From Paramoeba atlantica (taxonomy: Eukaryota > Discosea), in assembly GCA_977017575.1 (NCBI GenBank), contig CDRNVI010000004.1, forward strand, positions 62,001-126,000: a stretch of DNA of 64,000 nt, in the 5' to 3' direction. Below the pieces are notes generated by a model, which saw nothing but the letters and a program-made list of their open reading frames with translations, was not told the origin of the DNA and searched no databases. This document shows positions 37,735 through 47,062 of the stretch, piece by piece (positions within the stretch are counted from its first letter, which is position 1; each line of letters opens with the position of its first letter). A program made the position numbers and the translations under genes.

Positions 37735-37998
37735 TCACAGGTTAAATACGACAGAAGTCTACAGAATTTTGTTTTGGAAAAAAATACGTTGCTAGACCAA
37801 CAAGGTGAACCCTAGATTTAAAGAATAAATCATACAGTTTGAGATGCAAAAACGTAGAGGATTATTCTGCGGGAAAATTAGTTATTTAAAGCGTATGTGT
37901 AACGACGTCTTTGCTGCTTCCTTCCTATCTAGCGGACGATCTTTGTAGTACGGTGCGGCAACATCCCACTAAAAAAGACTTTAAAAAGATCACGATCT

Positions 37999-39477
37999 TC
38001 ACCCTTCCCGCTTATTAAGAAAGAGACGAAAACGCGAGCCTGAGGCAGTGTTCTCACCACACGCCGCATTCCCGTCCTCGCTCTCTCGTACGCAAGGCCT
38101 TCGCGGGATATGGGACAGATCTACATTTTCCGGTTCTTGTGGCATCCAGCGCACATACATGTCGTTTTGTAAATCACCATTCTCTCCACCGTAGAGAAAC
38201 AAACAACCTTCAACAAGAGTCGCCGAGGCGTGCTGCCGAGGTGACGGACAAACATTTACTGGCATCCAACACCAGGAGATGTTCGGATAAATTCCGAAAC
38301 ACTGCGAACGGGGTTGATACAACGCGCCAACCGAGCAGTTAAGATCGTTTTCCTGTTCCTTAGGCATCCCGCTACAGAGTTCCATTAGAATCCGACTGCT
38401 CTGATCCGCATTTCCGGAACCTGAAAGCACGTCCTCCGATCTAAATCGGTAACAAGAGCACTGTTCGCCCTGTGTGCCATGTTCCACCGGACTCATTCGG
38501 TCCCACTGCCTCGACCCCCCGACGTGAACCCACATCTGGGTCTCCGGTATCAACACCGAGCTGTGCCCAAACCATGGAGAAGCAGGAATCTCAAACCTCA
38601 CGCCGCGTTCCAGAATCACCTCAGGAAACGGGGAAACCACTCCGACGGGTAAACTAAGCCGGGCTATCACAAAATGGTGCTCCCCCTGCCACGTCCCACC
38701 GGCCACAAACACCCTTCCGTTGCTCACACAGCAACTGTGCCCACTGCGGGCCCAAACCCCGCGGTTCTCCCCGTCCAGTCTCCTCCACGTATTCGACCCC
38801 ACATGTAACATCCACAGCTCATCCAACACCTCCCCATACGCGGACTCACCACCGACAACCACCATAATCGACTCTCTCGAATCCGTCCCCCAAACCCCCA
38901 AACCCCCCACCATCTCCTCTCTCCCCACCAACACCGCACTATGACGGAACCGTCCCCCGGGATAGGGATGCCCATACTTATCCCTCACCGAGTCCGCTCT
39001 CCCCACCCCCTTACCCGCATCACTCTCATACCCCCTCCCCTCCCCCTCTACCCCCTCCTGTCCCTCCCCTCTCCTCACACTCTCGAACCCCCTCCCGTGT
39101 TCCCCGGGGGAAACCTCCCACAGTGTGCTGAACACATCCCCCCCCGATGGGTCCCTTCCCCCGAACACCAGCACGGTGTGGGGGGGACACACGACCGCGG
39201 TGTGGTGGGCGAGGGGGGGGAGCAGGGGGGAGGGGGAGGGGAGGGGGGTCCAGGAGAGGGAGGGGAGGTCGAGGGCCTCGAGAAGGGGGAGGCCGCCCCC
39301 CGCTTCAGAGGTAGAGGAGGGGGTGCCCCCGATGAAGAGGAGGGTGGGTCGGGGGGGAGGGGGGGAGGAAACGGGGGAGGGGGGGATAGGGGGGGTAGGG
39401 TAGATGAGGGAACAGGTGTGGGCGGCTCGTGGGGTGGAGAGGAGGTTGTGGGGGGGTTGGAGGAGGTCCCAGGGCAT
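37999..39477 (-). CDS. Kelch-repeat beta-propeller protein
   Basis: A 492-residue protein with kelch-type blades along most of its length. Examples are HTCSLIYP with LLFIGGTPS, HHTAVVCPPHTVLVFGGRD, RFRHSAVLV with MVVVGGES and the LWMLHVGSNTWRRLDG strand, GHSCCVSNGRVFVAGG, GHSSVLIPETQMWVHVGG and HASATLVEGCLFLYGGENG. At least six blades can be counted, so a closed propeller is likely. No BTB, F-box or catalytic domain is visible, so it is a stand-alone binding protein. The first 170 codons are extremely GC-rich and proline/serine-rich with long linkers between strands, while the last third has ordinary composition. Function unknown beyond protein binding. Confidence 0.82.
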   Translation of the reverse strand: MPWDLLQPPHNLLSTPRAAHTCSLIYPTPPIPPSPVSSPPPPRPTLLFIGGTPSSTSEAGGGLPLLEALDLPSLSWTPLPSPSPLLPPLAHHTAVVCPPHTVLVFGGRDPSGGDVFSTLWEVSPGEHGRGFESVRRGEGQEGVEGEGRGYESDAGKGVGRADSVRDKYGHPYPGGRFRHSAVLVGREEMVGGLGVWGTDSRESIMVVVGGESAYGEVLDELWMLHVGSNTWRRLDGENRGVWARSGHSCCVSNGRVFVAGGTWQGEHHFVIARLSLPVGVVSPFPEVILERGVRFEIPASPWFGHSSVLIPETQMWVHVGGSRQWDRMSPVEHGTQGEQCSCYRFRSEDVLSGSGNADQSSRILMELCSGMPKEQENDLNCSVGALYQPRSQCFGIYPNISWCWMPVNVCPSPRQHASATLVEGCLFLYGGENGDLQNDMYVRWMPQEPENVDLSHIPRRPCVRESEDGNAACGENTASGSRFRLFLNKREG

Positions 39478-41281
39478 GAGCGGTGGGAGAGGATGGAATT
39501 GGGTTGGATTGGATTTGGGGAGGGGAGGGGTTAGGACATGGAGGGAAAAATAAGGGATGCGCTTTTTTTTGGATAAAGGTTTTTAGAAAATGTCTGCAGT
39601 ACCAGTGAAGCACTTTATAACAATGACATGCAAAGAACAATGTCCGTTTCAAAAACAAAATATGTATTTAGTTAGCAATTGCTTTTTAATTAATCTAGAC
39701 TTTCACTGTTTTTGTTCACTTTTTTTTGTGATAATCGAGGGTAGAGCAGTAGTTATACAACCACCGCAATAAAGGAATTTAATCGCTGTACAAGTTAAGC
39801 GTTGTACAACAGTGTTCAGCGTCTTTTGGCGCATCCCCCCTATAGGTTTTGTATTTTGTCCGATTTTGGAAATATTTTGTATGGGACTGTTTTTCGAATC
39901 CGAGGTCCTTTTCACTTGTAGACACATGAATCATACCTAAACAAAAAAACGTACTGCAAAAAAACGAAATTGTTTCCACAAATTCGTTTTAAAATATTTT
40001 GGGTGTTCAAATTTCGGTATTCAAATATATTTTTTGGTGATAAATGACAATGAAGCACCGCCCCCTGTGTTTACTCCTCCCTCATGCGCTGCGAGACGCG
40101 CACCGCACTCGTGATCGATTACGAGCGACTTAAGTTCAACAAGGCAGTCGCAAACTTTATAAATTTACACAGGACTTCGCAAAACTCATAAACTTAACTC
40201 CAGGTCCATTATTGGATCTTTTCTTCAAGCAAGACCAACCGGAAACGTTTCAGAATATCTTCCGGAACTATCGTAATCGTTTACTTTTGGTCACGGCCAA
40301 AGGTTTACTTCGCACTCTTTTTCCATGTCTTCAGACGTAATTCACAGGGTTGAAACCTATGAAAGGCAAAAAACGCATATTCCTGATTGAAGTGGCGAAA
40401 AAAAGTACTTTGTCAAAAATAGTTAAGAACATAGTTGGTCTCCATCGTGCGCTGCAAACATTTTCGCGCCACGAAAAATGAAAATTAAAAAAAAAATGTC
40501 GTTCGAAATAAAGCCCCAGACAGGGTAGCCGAGGTCTTGGCGCCCATTTTCCACCCCCGTACTCGGGGACTCCCCATGGTATCAACAGGGCGGGGCCACC
40601 AAGTTCGGTTTTTTATGAAATGAAATTTGAAAAAAGACAACTTGGCGAAAAACAGGGCCTAAAATATAGTTTTCCAAAATCGTTTCACCTATAGTAGTTT
40701 GAGAGTCTGAGACCTATACTAGTTTTCTACGTCGTTGTTTTCACAAGATACCCCTTCTTGAAGCCGTGACACGTCTCCCAAAATGACGCCCCAAAAAATA
40801 GGTGTCCTGGCAAACCCTGGCAAAACCTGGCGAAACCCGGCAAAACTTAACAGGTTTCAACCCTCTTAGTACTGATCTTTATCTGAGAAACTAGGAAACA
40901 TACCCCCAAAAAAGATGTATTTAGCTTTTTTGACCCCTACCTAGCTACGGGGGTAGGAGGTCGCTCGAGTGAAAAGGACCGCGGATTCGGAACGATTGGG
41001 TTAAAAACGGTGGTATACCAAATATCTCCAAAATCGGACAAATTACAAGACCTGTAGGGGGGGGGGTAAGGGACGCTGCACATTACCATATATTACCCAG
41101 AGTATAGTCCCCAGAGTATATTCCACCATTTTGTAGTTTGTTAACATTTTCGTAGCAAGTTTGTTAAGAATCTTAGTATTTCCCTAAAAGCCTTACACTT
41201 TCGCGTGCACATCATATCCTATTCGCACGTTTCATGACAAGGTTTACTCTTAGATTACCGGCTTATTATTCAGTGTTTCAT
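39478..41281. other. 1.8 kb gene-free region with an inverted-repeat element
   Basis: No convincing gene on either strand. Most of it is the element bounded by the inverted repeats 39813-39935 and 40968-41082. Inside are a short array of CCTGGCAAAA-type units (about 40806-40846), an AGGGTTGAAACCT inverted pair (about 40349 and 40852), and a stretch (about 40665-40745) similar to the repeat at 6825-6960. Confidence 0.55.
39813..41082. mobile_element. Non-autonomous element with about 115-bp imperfect inverted repeats
   Basis: The minus-strand sequence of 39813-39935 and the plus-strand sequence of 40968-41082 share long matching blocks: GTGAAAAGGACC, CGGATTCG, ATA-CAAATAT, TCCAAAATCGGACAAA, ACCT-TAGGGGGG and GACGCTG-AC. 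Overall identity is roughly 75% by eye. The interior has no transposase. It could be an old foldback or MITE-like element or a diverged inverted duplication. Confidence 0.6.
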
Positions 41282-42184
41282 TTACTTAGAAGAGCAGACG
41301 TCTTCGATGAGTGGTTTGGGAGAGGATGGTAATAGGTTAGATTCGTCGGGTGCTACGCTTTCAAAAAGGTCGATAAAATGCTTCATCCTTGTATAGCGCT
41401 CCATACGACGTAGACGCAGCTCTAGCACGGGCAACCAGATGGCGAAAAGTACACTAGCCGTCAGCAGTATGAAAATATGTATCCATGGCCGCAGAATCGA
41501 GTAAAATATACCAGCAAGGTTCGTTTGCAAGCCAAAGATCTGTGGAATTAAATAAGACAATTTAAATGCATCAGTGGGGAGTCGAAAAATGTTTTGAGTT
41601 ACTGACGCTGTGTCGCGAATCGGAACTCCATGATCAATCAAGCCGACCCATAGTAAAGATATTTGAAAAAGTTGGCGAGCGTATGACATCAAACGGTCAA
41701 CCAAAATTTGGTACGCTCGAATGAGTTGTGAAGCAAAGGGGTTCTTGAGCAAAAGATTATCTTGAAAACAATACTTTAGGTAGTCTACTGCATAGGAATA
41801 GCCGGAGTAAAACATCCCTGACCATACAGCATACATACAAAAGGCGACGATACTGCAGCATAGCACTGGAAAAACCAGCAGATAAATTTCTCTTCGTCGC
41901 AACACACGTTCCCTGAATAATTCCATGGATAGTTTCTTGCGAACCTCCGAAGTCATGTGATTCTTTTTATGGACGGATATGTTGTGGCGGCACTTACGAA
42001 TCAATAATAAGGCTAAGAATAGAGACATTAGTTCGAAGAGGCCGTATGCACGCATAACAATTGTTTCATATACTTCGCGAATTCTATAATTTCTTTGAAG
42101 GGCTCTTCGATACGGGACGCGGGTTTGATCCCGCCGTGCGTTAGCTGATTCGAAGCGTTTGCGTTCTAATTGTAGGTCGCACAT
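41282..42184 (-). CDS. Multi-pass membrane protein of unknown function
   Basis: A 300-residue protein with a basic N-terminus and at least three strong hydrophobic helices: about residues 45-65 (YGLFELMSLFLALLLIR), 100-125 (IYLLVFPVLCCSIVAFCMYA) and 235-260 (HIFILLTASVLFAIWLPVL). A weaker one lies near 170-185 (FQISLLWVGLID). Loops facing one side are strongly positively charged (REVRKKLSMELFRERVLRRRE; ELRLRRMERYTRMKH). No transporter, receptor or enzyme motif is recognised and there is no clear signal peptide. Likely an endomembrane or mitochondrial membrane protein. Stop is TAG or TAA at 41282. Confidence 0.65.
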   Translation of the reverse strand: MCDLQLERKRFESANARRDQTRVPYRRALQRNYRIREVYETIVMRAYGLFELMSLFLALLLIRKCRHNISVHKKNHMTSEVRKKLSMELFRERVLRRREIYLLVFPVLCCSIVAFCMYAVWSGMFYSGYSYAVDYLKYCFQDNLLLKNPFASQLIRAYQILVDRLMSYARQLFQISLLWVGLIDHGVPIRDTASVTQNIFRLPTDAFKLSYLIPQIFGLQTNLAGIFYSILRPWIHIFILLTASVLFAIWLPVLELRLRRMERYTRMKHFIDLFESVAPDESNLLPSSPKPLIEDVCSSK

Positions 42185-42676
42185 GCCAATCTAAGGGCAG
42201 TATAAGACGTCCACCTCCACAATTCTTTTATTTGGCGTCATCGTAACAGTTCATGTACACCAATATGCAGTCATTGACGCCGCTCTTTATTGCGCTATAT
42301 GTGTTCGGGTTAGATAACAAAAGAATACTAAATCAAGTTAAACTAATTCGTAGTTAAAAAACCATTTTCATCGGCAAAACAGAATTCTCAGAAAGGGGCT
42401 AGTTTCTAAAATGTAACATCAAAGGAAAATAAAAAGAAATTATCAAAATAGGAATTTCAACTTCATTGAAATAATTATTACTCACAACAAACAAATTTTC
42501 GATAATTCACGAACAAAATCATACCCTTGTTTGTAGACCTCTAATCAACTGACCAATTTTTATACTAGCAACTGAGCATAAATCACCCTATATTTTGTTT
42601 AACATTTTTATTACAACAAACTATATGCGCCCTACATTGATAAGGAAAACATTAACAATCTTAATTGAAATGAAAC
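42185..42676. other. AT-rich spacer, no gene seen
   Basis: About 490 bp, strongly AT-rich, between the membrane-protein start and the first RRM gene stop. It should hold the RRM gene 3' UTR. No structure beyond simple A/T runs was noticed. Confidence 0.45.
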
Positions 42677-43426
42677 TTAGTATCCATACCCTCCACGCCC
42701 GGCTACTGCACCTCCACCGCGTCCATAGGCGGACGGGGCTCCGCCCACGTTGCCATACGCGGCAGTGGTCCCCATACCGGCACCCGCACTCGCGGCGTTA
42801 GCCCCATACGGGTTGTACACCGAGGGCTGCTGGTAGCCACCGTACGCTGTGCCATAGGCTCCACCCATGGAGCCACCACGGCCGTACGCGGCATTGTACC
42901 CGTAGCCTCCGTAGGCGTTGCCGTATCCCCCATAGCCGGGGTTGCCATAGGGAGACATGCCACGTCCGTAGGGCATCATTCCCCCACGGTTGTACTGGGT
43001 ACCATACATGCCATAGCCACGGCCACGGCCAAAGCCTCGACCACGTCCTCGGTAGTCACGCACGGTGTCACGCTTCGCAAAGACATCAATGGTGTTGCTC
43101 TTTACTGTGGTGTTGTGTAGCTGAATCGCACGCTGCAGGCCATCGGGCTCTTCAAACTCAACGTACGCACAGCCTTTGATCTCTCCGGTAGATAAAACAG
43201 GAACGGCAACGCGCTTGATTGCACCACAGCTTGCAAAGTGTGACTCAAGGTCTTCTTTCGTAGTAGTAGGGTGGAGATTACCCACATAGGCCGATACGTT
43301 GGAGATAGTTCCATTCTGTGCCTGATCATTGGCAGAAGCTTGCTGTTGGCTTTCGTCGGCATAAGTCGGGGATGCGCTCTGCTCTTGCTGGTTGTAGTAG
43401 TTAGATACGGTACTTGCTTCCTGCAT
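42677..43426 (-). CDS. RRM protein, PABPN1-like, with Gly/Tyr-rich tail (copy 1)
   Basis: A 249-residue protein. The N-terminal 42 residues are polar and Gln/Ser-rich. One RRM covers about residues 45-118: RNP2 is AYVGNL, RNP1 is KGCAYVEF, and LESHFASCGAIKRV matches the poly(A)-binding protein 2 (PABPN1) type. After it comes an arginine-glycine stretch (YRGRGRGFGRGRGYG) and a long tail of GYG, AAYG and NPYG units. The RG region is a likely methylation and RNA-binding segment. Function inferred: nuclear or cytoplasmic mRNP binding, possibly poly(A). It is a tandem duplicate of the gene at 43829; from the RRM to the stop the two are almost identical in DNA. The N-terminus differs, and so do the flanking regions. 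Confidence 0.85.
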   Translation of the reverse strand: MQEASTVSNYYNQQEQSASPTYADESQQQASANDQAQNGTISNVSAYVGNLHPTTTKEDLESHFASCGAIKRVAVPVLSTGEIKGCAYVEFEEPDGLQRAIQLHNTTVKSNTIDVFAKRDTVRDYRGRGRGFGRGRGYGMYGTQYNRGGMMPYGRGMSPYGNPGYGGYGNAYGGYGYNAAYGRGGSMGGAYGTAYGGYQQPSVYNPYGANAASAGAGMGTTAAYGNVGGAPSAYGRGGGAVAGRGGYGY

Positions 43427-43828
43427 ATTAATTTGGATAGATTTTTGTCGCTTAAAATATCATAAAACTCTATTTTCAATACAGAGTAATTACGTCATGT
43501 TTTGTTCGTCCAATTGTAAAATACACCACTCACCTACAAAATGCACAATACGTGTATAAGTTTTGTTTAAGTATAAGCGCTACCATAAATACAATAATCT
43601 TGTCTTGTAAGTTCAATATTCAAGTAAATAAGTTCTTTGTCAATGTTTTTCCGCGACCCATAAAAAAAGCACAATCACTAAAATGAATTTTCAAAGTTCT
43701 TTCATTCTTCCTACACATCAATGAGTTCTCTTTGATTCTGACGAAAACTCTCAATATCTTTTACTTGCTTATGTTACTTGTATTCTTTTACATTCTTTCT
43801 CTTTTCTAACAATTTTTTCTGCGAATAT
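43427..43828. other. Spacer between the two RRM genes
   Basis: About 400 bp, AT-rich with T/C runs. It serves as the 3' UTR of copy 2 and leader of copy 1. It is not similar to the 3' flank of copy 1, so the near-identity of the paralogues ends at the stop codon. Confidence 0.5.
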
Positions 43829-44596
43829 TTAGTATCCATACCCTCCACGCCCGGCTACTGCACCTCCACCGCGTCCATAGGCGGACGGGGCTCCGCCCAC
43901 ATTGCCATACGCGGCAGTGGTCCCCATACCGGCACCCGCACTCGCGGCGTTAGCCCCATACGGGTTGTACACCGAGGGCTGCTGGTAGCCACCGTACGCT
44001 GTGCCATAGGCTCCACCCATGGAGCCACCACGGCCGTACGCGGCATTGTACCCGTAGCCTCCGTAGGCGTTGCCGTATCCCCCATAGCCGGGGTTGCCAT
44101 AGGGAGACATGCCACGTCCGTAGGGCATCATTCCCCCACGGTTGTACGGGGTACCATACATGCCATAGCCACGGCCACGGCCAAAGCCTCGACCACGTCC
44201 TCGGTAGTCACGCACGGTGTCACGCTTCGCAAAGACATCAATGGTATTGCCCTTCACTGTCGTGTTGTGTAGCTGAATCGCACGCTGCAGGCCATCGGGC
44301 TCTTCAAACTCAACGTACGCACAGCCTTTGATTTGACCCGTGGGATGAACCGGAACGGCAACGCGCTTGATTGCACCACAGCTTGCAAAGTGTGACTCAA
44401 GGTCTTCTTTCGTAGTAGTAGGGTGGAGATTGCCGACGTAAGCGGACACGTTAGAGATAGTGCCGTTTTGCTGCGCATTATGCTCAACACCGGCATTGTA
44501 CATGGGGGATGTGGGTCCTGAACCCTGTTGATTGTCCATACTCATCTCTTGTTCCCCGTAGGAAGGCTCAGCTTGAGGAGCAGCTTGATCGGACAT
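43829..44596 (-). CDS. RRM protein, PABPN1-like, with Gly/Tyr-rich tail (copy 2)
   Basis: About 255 residues from the ATG at 44596 (MSDQAAPQAEPSYGEQE); an upstream in-frame ATG at 44626 is possible but adds an unlike segment. The RRM and the RG/GYG tail match copy 1 with only a few substitutions (for instance TQYNRG against TPYNRG, VLSTGE against VHPTGQ). The N-terminal 55 residues are different in sequence but also Gln/Ser/Pro-rich. With single-gene promoters absent in such clusters, duplicate genes with separate UTRs are a known way to obtain different expression. It is upstream in the transcription order. No introns. Confidence 0.85.
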   Translation of the reverse strand: MSDQAAPQAEPSYGEQEMSMDNQQGSGPTSPMYNAGVEHNAQQNGTISNVSAYVGNLHPTTTKEDLESHFASCGAIKRVAVPVHPTGQIKGCAYVEFEEPDGLQRAIQLHNTTVKGNTIDVFAKRDTVRDYRGRGRGFGRGRGYGMYGTPYNRGGMMPYGRGMSPYGNPGYGGYGNAYGGYGYNAAYGRGGSMGGAYGTAYGGYQQPSVYNPYGANAASAGAGMGTTAAYGNVGGAPSAYGRGGGAVAGRGGYGY

Positions 44597-44943
44597 GTTC
44601 ATAAAGGCAATTAAAATCTTTTTCACTAGTGTTCATAAAAACATAAGGAGTGTGTTTTTTCATTGCATTCGAAGTCTGCATTTAATTACTATAATAGCGC
44701 AAAGACGACTAGTCCTAGCCGGGAAAATTCTAAAAACACATTCTAAAAAGCAAACAATAGCGGGAATATGCAGATTTAGAAAAGTAATGTCTAAAGTATA
44801 GTGTATTTAAAACAATCGCATGGTTAAAAGTTGCGCATTAGAGACTACGTAACAGTATTTTCGTGTAACGTTTTGGTGGACTGATTTTGATGTCATTTTT
44901 AAGAATTTCTAAAAAGATTTAATTTAAATAAAAGTAAAGGTCT
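44597..44943. other. Spacer, no gene seen
   Basis: About 350 bp, AT-rich. No coding frame or repeat structure was recognised between the RRM gene and the LINE fragment. Confidence 0.4.
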
Positions 44944-45540
44944 TTAAGCCCTAATGCCGGCTGCCCTCCAATGCTGGACCGCCGACGTAAGAATGGCGGA
45001 ATTGCCCTTTTGGATGGCGATTCCTATCGCCATCACCACGTGCCTCACGAAACCGTACCGGTCTGACGTTGTGCGGGCAATTCTTTTAAGAAACAGCATT
45101 TTCTCTTTCCCCGCGACTCCGAACACCGTGAACGCCAAAGGGAAAAAGCTTACATTTCGGCTCGCCGCCATGTCCCCGTGCACTTCCCCTTTTTTTGCCT
45201 CAGTGCTTTCAAGTGTTTTTCCGGGAGTTTTTAGTTCCGCTTCCACGTAGGAGGGAGCCAGCGGATTGCAGATTGTGACGTCTACAACGCATAGCTTACT
45301 GCCCATCGCGAAACAAACGTCCGGACCCTTTCCGTCAGAGAATCGGGGCTCATGTAAGTCAGGGCAGAACCCATATTTCTTTAATATTCGAGTGAAGACC
45401 TCCTTCACCATCTTGTGACGAGTGGCAGCGGTGGCCTCTTTGACTTTATGACAGTCTAGTGCATGAACAACGTACTGTGCGTTTGCTAACGTTTCCCCGC
45501 ATATGCATTGCACTATAGGGCTCGAAACGGGGGCAATCAT
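44944..45540 (-). pseudogene. LINE fragment encoding a zinc knuckle and restriction-like endonuclease
   Basis: A 198-residue frame that looks like the C-terminal end of a non-LTR retrotransposon protein. Near its start is a C-x-CG...H...C knuckle (CICGETLANAQYVVHALDC) followed by RHKMVKEVF. Then comes a PD-(D/E)-x-K-like core: GPDVCF, KLCVVDVTICNP, and an alanine/lysine-rich helix with a conserved FFPLAFTVFGVAG. Such knuckle-plus-RLE tails follow the reverse transcriptase in early-branching LINEs. The reverse transcriptase itself is not present; an in-frame stop lies just upstream of the ATG. A captured host gene of the same fold is the alternative. The higher GC compared with the flanks also suggests insertion. 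Confidence 0.6.
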
Positions 45541-46235
45541 ATAGCGTATCCGCGCCGCTGTTTAGTGTATATCATCCCTATTTTCTACATTTTCTGTTTA
45601 TTAAGCGACTACGTATTCGCTTACTCTGAGTACGGCGAGTACAGTACACCCCCGTTCACCCTGTTTTGCCCTGTATTATGCACCTCGAAAAAATGCTTGA
45701 AACTGTATAAAAAGTGGTTATTCGGCGTTTCTAGGAAGAGTTCTTTTCAGGAAAAATATTTTTTGCCATGACAACCCCATTGTACTCGTTTGCGAGGGAG
45801 GGTAACTTTCAGTTTTCCCGTAAAGTGACATTTTAACATTTTTTTGGTATAATCAATTTTTCACTTTGTTTATAGCAGTTGCACAGAGGAAAGGGTGGCT
45901 TACAATGCAAGAATGTAATTTACAACTAGCATCGTCATCCGACACACGAAAATAGCTTTTTTATGAATGTTGTTAGGACCAGGAAGAGGTTCCGAACTTA
46001 CTTCCCCATTACGGGGTTGTGTCCAACATTTGAAGAAGGTACCTTTTTAAAGAAACGGTATCTTTATCGTTTGAGTAGAGTACTAGAGCACCGTACTCGC
46101 TTACTCGGACAATACATGTTTTATCGGAAACATGTACGCTCGGCACATGTACATGTTTTATGCACAAGATAATTAAAGCTAAAATACCTGTATATAAATA
46201 GGCATGATCCTGCAATTTTCTTGAGAGAAGCCACC
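45541..46235. other. Spacer of 700 bp, no gene seen
   Basis: No credible coding frame on either strand. It holds the relic 5' flank of the LINE fragment and the LRR copy D 3' UTR. A plus-strand cluster of ACATGTAC-like palindromic words lies near 46114-46155. Confidence 0.45.
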
Positions 46236-46856
46236 CTACGCAGCAATAATCCCAGTGTTCCCGATATCGTACCTTTGTAATGATACAGGCAAAACCCTTT
46301 TATTTATAAGCCCGTATAAGCCTATGTTCCATTCCAAATAAAGCACAGAGAGAGCAGGTGGAAGAGAGTGGAATTCAACAAGTCCACTAAATTTATTGTG
46401 ATTTAGACGCAAGTCTTCCAAAGACTCAGGAAGATGAACCAAGTTTACACTCCCAGAAAAGAGGTTGTTGCCGAGGTCAAACTTGATGAGCCCGGGTGGC
46501 AACTTGTCAAAAGGTACCTCTCCCTCAAAGAAATTTTCAAGTTCCCCACAATGAAACACGCGGTCCGCAAGATTCAGCTCGAGTAAGGTTTGGGGAAGAT
46601 CCTGGAAAGAGACGGTGCCTTTTAACGCTTCACCAGGCCAACTAATTGACGTGATCTCTCCATGCTCTTCGCAATTTACACCCTTCCATGTAGAGACGGG
46701 CTTATCAACCTTCCACGAATCGTCTGGATTTTGTATTCCTTGGATAAATTTTTCCATTACCAACTCTTGTGGGAGAGTGAAACGGCGAGCCTTTCCCAGA
46801 ACGGTAGACTTGACCACTGCGTCTGCGCCTTTTACAAAGTTTAAACACCTGCTCAT
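46236..46856 (-). CDS. LRR protein, cytosolic type (family copy D)
   Basis: A 206-residue LRR protein without a leader. The cap (residues about 28-75) shares LPQELVMEKFI, DSWKVDK, STWKGVNCEEHGEI and SISWPG with copies A to C. Repeats follow: LPQTLLELNLADRVF, an atypical insert HCGELEN, FFEGEVPFDKLPPGLIKFDL, NNLFSGSVNLVHLP, NHNKFSGLVEFHSLP, and the terminal NIGLYGLIN with NTGI. The insert splits one repeat. The terminal motif resembles the end of copies A and B, so the family has a fixed length plan of a cap, five or six repeats and a closing motif. Function unknown. Confidence 0.75.
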   Translation of the reverse strand: MSRCLNFVKGADAVVKSTVLGKARRFTLPQELVMEKFIQGIQNPDDSWKVDKPVSTWKGVNCEEHGEITSISWPGEALKGTVSFQDLPQTLLELNLADRVFHCGELENFFEGEVPFDKLPPGLIKFDLGNNLFSGSVNLVHLPESLEDLRLNHNKFSGLVEFHSLPPALSVLYLEWNIGLYGLINKRVLPVSLQRYDIGNTGIIAA

Positions 46857-47062
46857 GAATTATTTTAGAAATTGTACACGAATAGAAATAAGGACAGGGC
46901 GATAAATGGAAGTGATGATAATCCTAGGAACGCCGCATGAAGAGCATAACAGAGTCTATGCTTTAAAATACTTATTGTGATCCCCCCAACTTACGTATAG
47001 TGACTTCTTTCTCACTCGATATGCATTATCGAGCGCATGTTAATTATTCAATGAGCAAAACC

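Noticed and set aside
40331-40585. 84-codon minus-strand frame inside the inverted-repeat element
   Set aside because: No recognisable motif and located within repeat DNA; judged a chance frame.
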